Of a stretch of DNA of 64,000 nucleotides, positions 48,733 to 56,426 are shown one piece after another. The DNA comes from Fredinandcohnia quinoae. Its GTDB lineage: Bacteria > Bacillota > Bacilli > Bacillales > Bacillaceae_L. The number at the start of each line of letters is the position of its first letter. The stretch's first letter is position 1. The stretch spans positions 1 to 64,000 of the forward strand of contig NZ_JAKTTI010000024.1 in assembly GCF_022427965.1 (NCBI RefSeq), in the 5' to 3' direction. Made by a program: the position numbers and the translations under genes. The notes under the pieces are model-generated. The model had not been told where the DNA came from. It did not search any database and was given only the letters and a program-made list of their open reading frames with translations.

Positions 48733-50388
48733 CTATTCAGTATATGTTACGCGAAGAATCTCCTCAGTTGTAGTAACCCCTTGTTTCACCTTGATTAATC
48801 CATCGTCAATCAAAAAGATCATTTTATTTTTGATTGCTATTTCACGTAATTTCGAAAAAGATTCTTTATTCATAATAACTTTACGCATTTCATCTTTTAT
48901 CTCAAGCAATTCATGGATAGCAACACGGCCTTTATAACCGGTCATATTACATGTTCCACAACCTCTTCCACGGTTGATTTTATCAATGTTAATATCATGC
49001 TTTGCAAATATTTCAAGTTCTCGTTTTGTCGGTTCCTGTACATTCGCACAATCACGACAAACTCTTCGAACTAGCCGCTGTGATACCACACCCGTTAAAG
49101 AAGAAGCAACTAAAAATGGTTCCACACCCATATCAATTAAGCGGGTAATTGTCCCAAAAGAATCATTAGTATGTAATGTACTTAAAACTAAATGCCCTGT
49201 TAAAGAAGCTCTGACCGCAATATCGGCAGTCTCGCGATCGCGAATTTCCCCGACCATTATTATGTTTGGATCTTGACGTAAAATTGCACGCAATCCAGTT
49301 GCAAATGTCATCCCTACGTTTGGATTAACATGAATTTGATTGATCCCTTCCAATTGGTACTCTACGGGATCTTCAATCGTAATAATATTTACATCCTCCA
49401 CATTCAACTTATTAAGTGCTGCATAAAGTGTAGATGATTTTCCCGATCCTGTAGGACCGGTAAGTAAAATGATTCCAGTTGGTCGTTCGATTAACTCCTT
49501 AAATCGTTGTAAATTGACATTATTAAATCCAAGATTTTGAAGATCATTTAATTGATTGCTTAAATCGAGCACCCTCATTACAATTTTCTCACCAAATACA
49601 GTAGGTAATGTCGATATACGCAAATCGACAGGGTGAAATTCAAGATTTATTTTAATCCTTCCATCTTGGGGAACACGATTTTCTGTTATATCCAGATTAG
49701 CCATAATCTTGATTCTCGCAATTAATACATTCTGCATATTTTTAGGAAGAGTACGTTCTATGCGTAATACACCATCAATTCGATAGCGTAATGAAACTTT
49801 TGTTTCTTGTGGATCAATATGAATATCACTTGCTCTTTGCTGAACTGCGCTTAATAAAATTTGATTTACAAGTTTTACAACAGGGGAGTCGTCATTAATC
49901 ATACGTTCCTCTTGCACTTCTTCAGGCACATCATTAATAAATTCGTTAATACCTACATTAAGTTCATAATATTTTGTAATTGCACGATATATTTCGTCTT
50001 TTGTCGCAATTGCCGTCTCAATTTGAAATCCTGTAGTTAGTCGTAGATCTTCAATTGCAAAAAAGTCTAAAGGGTCAGTCATTGCAACGAATAGTTTATC
50101 TCCCTCTCTTTTAAGTGGCATCAGATTATATTTTCGTGCAATTTCCTTAGGTACTATCGCAGTCAGGTTTGAATCAATTGGGTAGCGAAAGAGGCTTACA
50201 TGCGGAATTCCTAATTGAAATTCTAGGACCTCAATAAGTTGATGTTCAGTTATGAATCCTTTTTGTATCAGCACATCACCAATTTTCTGTGTATCTGATT
50301 TATCGCGTAAAGCTTCTTGTAACTGTTCTTCATTTATTAATCCTGTTTCAATTAGTAAGTCACCGATTTTTTTTCGGAATTTTCCCAT
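48733..50388 (-). CDS. pilB: PilB extension ATPase, copy 2
   Basis: The 551 residues are collinear with PilB1. MshEN domain (KIGDLLIETGLINEEQLQEA), Walker A GPTGSGKSSTLYAAL, DPNIIMVGEIRDRETAD and both cysteine pairs (CRDC, CGTC) are intact. First complete gene of operon 2, preceded by the relic of the VanW-like gene. Confidence 0.97.
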   Translation of the reverse strand: MGKFRKKIGDLLIETGLINEEQLQEALRDKSDTQKIGDVLIQKGFITEHQLIEVLEFQLGIPHVSLFRYPIDSNLTAIVPKEIARKYNLMPLKREGDKLFVAMTDPLDFFAIEDLRLTTGFQIETAIATKDEIYRAITKYYELNVGINEFINDVPEEVQEERMINDDSPVVKLVNQILLSAVQQRASDIHIDPQETKVSLRYRIDGVLRIERTLPKNMQNVLIARIKIMANLDITENRVPQDGRIKINLEFHPVDLRISTLPTVFGEKIVMRVLDLSNQLNDLQNLGFNNVNLQRFKELIERPTGIILLTGPTGSGKSSTLYAALNKLNVEDVNIITIEDPVEYQLEGINQIHVNPNVGMTFATGLRAILRQDPNIIMVGEIRDRETADIAVRASLTGHLVLSTLHTNDSFGTITRLIDMGVEPFLVASSLTGVVSQRLVRRVCRDCANVQEPTKRELEIFAKHDINIDKINRGRGCGTCNMTGYKGRVAIHELLEIKDEMRKVIMNKESFSKLREIAIKNKMIFLIDDGLIKVKQGVTTTEEILRVTYTE

Positions 50389-50419
50389 GTTGTATCACTC
50401 CTAATACGACAAAATGATT

Positions 50420-50476
50420 TCAATCGACCGAACCATCCCATAAGCCATCATTTTTATCACCTTCGATCGAATCATA
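50420..50476 (-). pseudogene. relic of the VanW/G5-like gene, copy 2
   Basis: An 18-codon open stretch ends GDKNDGLWDGSVD-stop, matching the end of the intact copy 1 protein, EDDSLWGGTVDEK-stop. Its stop lies 31 bases before pilB2; in copy 1 the distance is 25. An in-frame stop at 50480-50482 and unrelated sequence follow, so all of the gene except its last codons has been deleted or eroded. Confidence 0.75.
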
Positions 50477-50580
50477 AATTCATTTGATTCAGATGATACT
50501 AGTAATGACTATATTTAATTTCATTAAGTAGATCATTTCTTTATATTTTGTACAATTTAAATTAAAAGGATGATGTCATA

Positions 50581-51060
50581 TTGAACTCCAGGTTTAAATC
50601 AATTTTTTCAGAAAAAGGGATAACTTTACTAGAAGTTTTAACATCAATTGTAATTTTAACAATAATTGTAATTACTTTTTTATCAATGTATATTCAATCC
50701 GCAAGTACCAATAATGTCTCAAAAGACATATTAGATACTACATATATCGCACAATCAGAAATGGAAGCTATTTATAATATAAATAAAAATGAAATAAATA
50801 TTACAGATGGATTATCTCGTATACAAAATGGACTAGGTTATCGATTAATTCGAGGGGATTATAATGCTGACTTCAATTTTTATAAAATAGTAAATGATTA
50901 TTATATTTTGCTATCTATTCAGGCTGAAGGGAATGAAAGTGAATTATATAAGGTAATAATAAATATATTTAATGATTCTTCAATGAGTCAAAAGGAAGCT
51001 CAAATTGAAACACTATTCTCCTGGGAAAATTCAAAGGATGTTTCAGATGTTAAGGAATAA
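50581..51060 (+). CDS. PilV-like minor prepilin, copy 2
   Basis: A 159-residue prepilin. The likely start is TTG at 50581 after AAAGGATG, the same ribosome site as copy 1. Leader ends SEKG, mature start ITLLEVLTSIVILTIIVITF with Glu5. The globular part lacks the two cysteines of copy 1. Overlaps the next gene. Confidence 0.83.
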   Translation: MNSRFKSIFSEKGITLLEVLTSIVILTIIVITFLSMYIQSASTNNVSKDILDTTYIAQSEMEAIYNINKNEINITDGLSRIQNGLGYRLIRGDYNADFNFYKIVNDYYILLSIQAEGNESELYKVIINIFNDSSMSQKEAQIETLFSWENSKDVSDVKE

Positions 51061-51484
51061 TAAAGGTGTGACCTTAGTTGAGGTTATCGTAGTTGTTGCA
51101 CTTTTATCACTCGTGCTAATTCTCATAACTTCGGTGAATATTTTTGGTCATAAACAACTAGCGCAACAATCTTCACAAATAGAAAATCAATCAAATGCGA
51201 GAGAAGCAATCAATTTAATTACGAAGGAAATTCGACGAGCTAGCACGGTCGAAGAATTGAAAGATGGAATTTCTATTGATGGCATCAAGTATATATTTGA
51301 GGATCATTCGATCAAGAAGAATAATACAATACTAATTTCAAACATTGATGATTTAGAAATAATAATAACAGATGGAGATACGGAAACTGAAGGGAGGACA
51401 AAAATTAATATAAAAATTACAAGTAAAGAAGGAAAAAATCAACAATCTGTTACCCTTTCTACAACACTTTATTTAAGGGAGTAG
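51047..51484 (+). CDS. PilW-like minor prepilin, copy 2
   Basis: About 145 residues. Leader MLRNNKG, mature start VTLVEVIVVVALLSLVLILI with Glu5, then QIENQSNAREAINLITKEIR. ATG 51047 follows AAAGGATG and overlaps the previous gene end by 14 bases, as in copy 1. Confidence 0.85.
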   Translation: MLRNNKGVTLVEVIVVVALLSLVLILITSVNIFGHKQLAQQSSQIENQSNAREAINLITKEIRRASTVEELKDGISIDGIKYIFEDHSIKKNNTILISNIDDLEIIITDGDTETEGRTKINIKITSKEGKNQQSVTLSTTLYLRE

Positions 51485-51490
51485 AATCGC

Positions 51491-52975
51491 GTGAGACGTT
51501 TTGTTTTTTATAACAAATATTTTAAAAATGAGCATGGCCTATCTTTATTTATCGTATTATTAGTTTTAGTAGTTATCTCAATAATGGGAATCAGTTTAAT
51601 GAGCATGGCAACTTCAAATATAAAGATGAATGCTAGTAACCGCGATTATCAATCTACTTATTATATTGCAGAGGCCGGTGCTACCAAAGTTTTGTATGAT
51701 ATTGAGAAAGAATTAGAGCGCCTATATAATGAAAATGAAAATAAGGATGATTTTTTAGAATTAGCTAGGTATGAATTAGATGGGAAAGTTATCATTTATA
51801 ATAAATTTGAAAAATCATTTGGTAAGAAGCCCATTGCCACAGTAACAGTAAAAAAAAATGGAGATAATGCGTATTTATTAACTTCAGTCGGTAAAATCGG
51901 AAATTCTACTCGTACTGTAGAAACAATCTTTGTAGTAAAATGGACCTCAAAAGCAACACCCACTTCACCAATCTTTACTAATCGTGCTGTATATTCCGAT
52001 TCATGTATTGAATTAACTGGAAGTGCAAGCATTGATGGGAACGTTGGTTTGAACGGAAATTTGAGATCATCTGGAAATGCAAATTTGAGATGTACGAAAA
52101 ATTCTCCTCTTATATCTGTATCTGGTGGCGGAAATAAGAGGATTAGTGGAAATATTTACATTAGTAAGGACGCAATTAATAAGGAAATAATGTTACATAA
52201 TAATATTGTGTTGCCTAATCCTAAACCAATTATGACCGATTCAATAAACTATAAAGAGTTGATGCCAGCATTTCCACTATTCCCAAATTTATCAAGACAC
52301 CCGATTATAGATTGTAATAGAAACTTCACTCTAGTATTAAACCAAGATTATTACATTCCCGAAATTAATATATTCTCAAATTCTCAACTTAACATTAATG
52401 TTGGGAATTCAGATAAAGAAATCGTAGTTGATAACCTTAACATTACTAACGGACATATTAATCTGCTTGGTTCCGGAAAACTTATCATATACGTAACAAA
52501 AGAAATTACATTAGGCGCTGCAAGCACAATTAATGAAAATGGTGATAGTAATCAATTAACCGTCTATTATAAAGGTTCACGGTATACTACGTCCCCTAAA
52601 GAATTTACTTTAGGAGGTTCACAAAAAATGTTTGGTTCTTTGTTTGCCGAGGACGCAAATATTAGATTTACTGCTGGATCCGTTTTTCAAGGTAATATTT
52701 ACTCTGGGGGTACAAGCTTTATTATAGACGGTAGTGCTAATGCAAAATCAAAGGTGATTTTTGCCCCCAATGCAGATTTCCAATTATTGTCCGGCGCATC
52801 GATAAAAGGCTCCATCATAGTAAATTCTTTTTATGGAAGTGGTGGGAGTAAAATAACATTTGAACAATTTGACGGTGATGACTTCGAATTACCTCTTCCA
52901 GAAGTGGGATCTAATCATGCAAATTCACCATCGACTGAGCTATTATCTATCGTAAAACCCATTAAGGAAAAATAA
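51491..52975 (+). CDS. large PilX/GspK-like minor prepilin, copy 2
   Basis: A 494-residue paralogue of the copy 1 protein, with GTG start. Leader ends NEHG, then LSLFIVLLVLVVISIMGISL without Glu5, and YIAEAGATKVL. The Gly/Asn-rich C-terminal part is conserved (SYDS-type repeats such as GNVGLNGNL, GSLFAEDANIRFTAG, GNIYSGGTSFIIDGS). A block of about 30 residues present in copy 1 around residues 280-315 is missing. Confidence 0.85.
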   Translation: MRRFVFYNKYFKNEHGLSLFIVLLVLVVISIMGISLMSMATSNIKMNASNRDYQSTYYIAEAGATKVLYDIEKELERLYNENENKDDFLELARYELDGKVIIYNKFEKSFGKKPIATVTVKKNGDNAYLLTSVGKIGNSTRTVETIFVVKWTSKATPTSPIFTNRAVYSDSCIELTGSASIDGNVGLNGNLRSSGNANLRCTKNSPLISVSGGGNKRISGNIYISKDAINKEIMLHNNIVLPNPKPIMTDSINYKELMPAFPLFPNLSRHPIIDCNRNFTLVLNQDYYIPEINIFSNSQLNINVGNSDKEIVVDNLNITNGHINLLGSGKLIIYVTKEITLGAASTINENGDSNQLTVYYKGSRYTTSPKEFTLGGSQKMFGSLFAEDANIRFTAGSVFQGNIYSGGTSFIIDGSANAKSKVIFAPNADFQLLSGASIKGSIIVNSFYGSGGSKITFEQFDGDDFELPLPEVGSNHANSPSTELLSIVKPIKEK

Positions 52976-53011
52976 GGTATGTATCCTATTCTTTATAAAG
53001 ATAAGGGAGAT

Positions 53012-53212
53012 AAATGAAAATCAAATGCGTCTTGGCGTATTTGCGCCCAGATTTTTTCGAGCTTGCTCGAAAAGCTTCCTTTAAAAATCTGAGGCATCCG
53101 CCGGAGGCTTTTAACTTTATTCAGTCGGGGTTTGAATCCACACTGAATTGGAAACTGATTTGCATTCAACTCACCACTTATAGTTGTGGAAGACTTTTGC
53201 TGAATAAAGTTA
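53012..53212. repeat. structured intergenic repeat element
   Basis: A GC-richer island between convergent genes. It contains an inner hairpin (AGATTTTT with AAAAATCT, and CGAGC with GCTCG, about 53049-53091) and a perfect 12-bp inverted repeat AACTTTATTCAG / CTGAATAAAGTT (53113-53124 and 53200-53211). The phrase GAGGCATCCGCCGGAGGC is one I associate with repeated intergenic elements in Bacillaceae. It may end transcription from both sides. A 95-codon frame through it is probably not a gene. Confidence 0.55.
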
Positions 53213-53220
53213 AACCTCCC

Positions 53221-54939
53221 TTATTTCACATACTCGGCAACTCGATTCCTTCCCGCTTGCTTTGCCCCAGTATACATCGCACGATCTGCATGACGTACTA
53301 AATCTAGGGATGATTCCGCATCATAAGGTGCAGTTGCAAATCCAATACTTGCTGTAATTCTGACCATGATCTCCTCACCAGAGTATAACAGATCATCCTG
53401 AACACTGAATGGACGATTAGCAATCATTTGTCGGATTGTTTCTGCTAAACCTCTGCATGAATATTTATCGATATTTGGTAATAATATTACAAATTCTTCT
53501 CCACCGTATCTTGCTACAATACCTAATTCTCCGATAATATTTTGTAAACGATTAGCTAACTCACATAATATATCATTTCCACTTTGGTGACCGTATGTAT
53601 CATTTATTGTCTTAAAATGATCAATATCAAGTAATATTAAGGACAATGGGCCAGTTTTGTTATCCTGCAACTGTTGATATTCTGCTTCTAATACTTGTTC
53701 AAAATATCGGTAATTATACAAATTAGTTAAAGAACATCTTTCACTCTTATTTTTCGCTTCTTCATGATGTCTAGCATTTTCAATTGCAACTGCCAAATAA
53801 GAGGCTAAAATATCAACAATCATTACCTGATATTTTTCATAGCATCTTCTTTTATTGGATGCAAGTGCGAAAACACCTACAACCTGTTGATTACGTAAGA
53901 CTGGAACACATATTACACTTTCAACCGATACCGGCATAAACCCCATTGTGATTGACTTATATTCTTTCTTCGTATGAAATAGGACTGCTCTACTTGATTC
54001 CCACACCTTCCCAGCAATACCTTCTCCCCTTTTCATGGGTAATACTTTGTCTTCGTTTCCTTCCTTTGAAAAATATCTAATTACTTGAAGTTGTTCGTCC
54101 TCCGCAACCAAATCAAGAATATACGCATAGTCTACTGGCAGCATTTCGCTTATTTTTTCTATAAAAAGATCTAGTACCTCAGCAACCTTTTGTCTACCTG
54201 CTAATTGGTGCCCAAGTTCAGTTGCCTTTTGCAAATAAAAATTGATTCGTTGACTAGAGTAGTAGAGTCGGAGCATAAAAGAAAGACTTATAAGGGGTAT
54301 TCCTACATATAAAAGTGCTGCTAACCCAACCTCAACATAAAGCATGTATAAAACAAGACCAACAGGAAAGTGAAGTAATGTGGTCATCCCTTCCCATAAA
54401 AGGTCTTTTGTTATTATCGGTAACTTTCTACCTTGTAAATACTGTCTATACAATCTTAATAATGAATGATTGACTATAAACCTTGTTATTTGATAACCCA
54501 CCAATGGAAGGATAAAGAGAGGTGATGACATATCAATTACACCATGTTCTCCACCGAGTAAATAGTAGACAAAAGCCGCGGCAACCGATGTCCCTAAAAA
54601 TAATAATGAATTGAGGGGTAGCCGAAATGAATCTTTCATTCCTATTCTAACTTTTATTAATAAAATAATGATTGCTATAAAAGATAGTACAATTTCAACG
54701 AATAATCCAAAAAAAAGAAAAACAGCCAGAGAAACTCCTTCGGTAAACAATATTGTTGTATCATTTACAACAATAGGAAGAATTGAAATGAATCCAGTTA
54801 ACACGACAAAGCTCACAATATCCCATTCATATCCCATTATAATCGGATTTGAATATTTATATATAAGCCACATACTTATTGGAAAGACGAATAGCCAAAC
54901 AATCCAAAGCATATTTTTTCCCAACTTGCTAACTTCCAT
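53221..54939 (-). CDS. membrane GAF-GGDEF diguanylate cyclase
   Basis: A 572-residue sensor enzyme: about seven membrane helices in residues 10-225, a GAF domain (about 240-385, e.g. GEGIAGKVWESSRAVLFHTK) and a GGDEF domain (about 405-570) with ILLDIDHFKTINDTYGH and RYGGEEFVILLPN. The GGEEF active site is intact, so it should make cyclic-di-GMP. The usual RxxD inhibitory site before it is not present (IGELGIVARYGGEEF). It lies between pilus copy 2 and folC and is absent from this position in B. subtilis, so a link to pilus control is plausible. Confidence 0.92.
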   Translation of the reverse strand: MEVSKLGKNMLWIVWLFVFPISMWLIYKYSNPIIMGYEWDIVSFVVLTGFISILPIVVNDTTILFTEGVSLAVFLFFGLFVEIVLSFIAIIILLIKVRIGMKDSFRLPLNSLLFLGTSVAAAFVYYLLGGEHGVIDMSSPLFILPLVGYQITRFIVNHSLLRLYRQYLQGRKLPIITKDLLWEGMTTLLHFPVGLVLYMLYVEVGLAALLYVGIPLISLSFMLRLYYSSQRINFYLQKATELGHQLAGRQKVAEVLDLFIEKISEMLPVDYAYILDLVAEDEQLQVIRYFSKEGNEDKVLPMKRGEGIAGKVWESSRAVLFHTKKEYKSITMGFMPVSVESVICVPVLRNQQVVGVFALASNKRRCYEKYQVMIVDILASYLAVAIENARHHEEAKNKSERCSLTNLYNYRYFEQVLEAEYQQLQDNKTGPLSLILLDIDHFKTINDTYGHQSGNDILCELANRLQNIIGELGIVARYGGEEFVILLPNIDKYSCRGLAETIRQMIANRPFSVQDDLLYSGEEIMVRITASIGFATAPYDAESSLDLVRHADRAMYTGAKQAGRNRVAEYVK

Positions 54940-55047
54940 TTCAATCCCTCCCTTCTACTAAGGTTTGATAATCTAATAAAGTTAAAAATACTCACTTAAT
55001 TTTCTGATACTTGCCCTTATTATAGTTCTAATTTCCTGTGTTTTCAA

Positions 55048-56367
55048 TTATTTATGTAATTTATTTTTTATGATATAAGGCCTAATTTCAGATATAAAAT
55101 ATAGAGACCCAGTAATTAACAATACTACATTTTCTTTTTGAGAAAGCTCATTTATTTTACTATCGACAGCATCCTTCCAGTTATCCTTCATGTGAATATA
55201 ATCTTTTTTTGATGATAATTCGTATAGGTCTTTAGTAGTAGATGCTCTTGGATAATCGAAGGATGTAAATGTTAAAGAAGCTGCGATATTTTCAAGTTGG
55301 CTAATCATATTATCAAGCTTTTTATCCTTCAACGGGCTAAATATGATATGAATTTCCTTACCAGTTAGGTGTGTCCCAACAGTATCTACAAGACTTTTAA
55401 TCCCTTGCGGATTATGGGCACCATCAATAATGACTTCTGGTTTAGAACTAAGTTGTTCAAAGCGTCCAATCCACTTTGTCTTTTCTATCCCTTTCATTAT
55501 CTTTGTTTCATTCATTTTTATTATTCCTTGAAATACTAGAAGACTAACGGTCATTAATGCTAGACTTGCATTTTTGACTTGATGAAAGCCTTTCATCGTA
55601 ATATTAACTTTTTCGAAGGTATGAAATGGAGTCTTTATCGTAAAAATTTCGCCATGACTACTTGATTCATGATGCGTTGTAAAATAATCAAAATTAGCCA
55701 AGTATAATTCTGATGAGCATTGTTTTGCCTTATTTTGAATCACTTGAATTGCATCCTCTTGCTCAACACTTGTGATTACAGGTACTGCTTTTTTAATGAT
55801 TCCTGCTTTTTCAAATGAGATCTCAGAAATTGTATCTCCTAAAATGTCCATATGGTCGAATCCAATATTAGTAATAATCGACACAATCGGTCTAATGACA
55901 TTTGTTGAATCCAATCTTCCTCCTAACCCAACCTCCATAATGACGAAATCAATACTCTCATTCGTTGCAAAATAATACAGAGCCATTGCAGTAATTACTT
56001 CAAATTCTGTTGGTCCTCCTAATTCGGTATCTTCTAGTTCTTCCGCTAAAGGTTTAATAATGTTGAGGAGCGTTACGATTTCTTCATCCTTTATCGGTTC
56101 TCCATTAAAGCTAATACGTTCATTAAAAGTTTCAATATATGGAGATGTAAAAGTTCCAACATTATAGCCAGACTCTTGAAAAATATTTCGTAAATAACTC
56201 ACAGTTGAACCTTTACCATTCGTTCCTGCAATATGAATTGCTTTTATCTTTTTTTCTGGATGATTGAGCCGTTCCATCATCCACTCCATCCTTTTTAATC
56301 CTGGCTTCATTCCAAGTCTTAATCTTGAGTGAATCCACTCAAGAGCCTCTTCATAACTATTCACCAT
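55048..56367 (-). CDS. folC: folylpolyglutamate synthase / dihydrofolate synthase
   Basis: Adds glutamate to folates. About 439 residues with the ATP loop HIAGTNGKGSTVSYL (about residue 45), GLGGRLDSTNVI and NIGFDHMDILGDT, and the C-terminal ligase domain with VIIDGAHNPQGI. Start ATG 56367 follows GGAGGAGTCATC; a longer frame to 56421 lacks support. Downstream of valS as in B. subtilis. Confidence 0.96.
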   Translation of the reverse strand: MVNSYEEALEWIHSRLRLGMKPGLKRMEWMMERLNHPEKKIKAIHIAGTNGKGSTVSYLRNIFQESGYNVGTFTSPYIETFNERISFNGEPIKDEEIVTLLNIIKPLAEELEDTELGGPTEFEVITAMALYYFATNESIDFVIMEVGLGGRLDSTNVIRPIVSIITNIGFDHMDILGDTISEISFEKAGIIKKAVPVITSVEQEDAIQVIQNKAKQCSSELYLANFDYFTTHHESSSHGEIFTIKTPFHTFEKVNITMKGFHQVKNASLALMTVSLLVFQGIIKMNETKIMKGIEKTKWIGRFEQLSSKPEVIIDGAHNPQGIKSLVDTVGTHLTGKEIHIIFSPLKDKKLDNMISQLENIAASLTFTSFDYPRASTTKDLYELSSKKDYIHMKDNWKDAVDSKINELSQKENVVLLITGSLYFISEIRPYIIKNKLHK

Positions 56368-56426
56368 GATGACTCCTCCAATAAGTGGAGACGAATCCTT
56401 TGTAAGATTCGCCTCCATCATTATTC

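Noticed and set aside
53014-53301. A plus-strand frame of 95 codons after pilus copy 2
   Set aside because: It runs through the structured repeat and into the end of the GGDEF gene in antisense; no supporting ribosome site or family.
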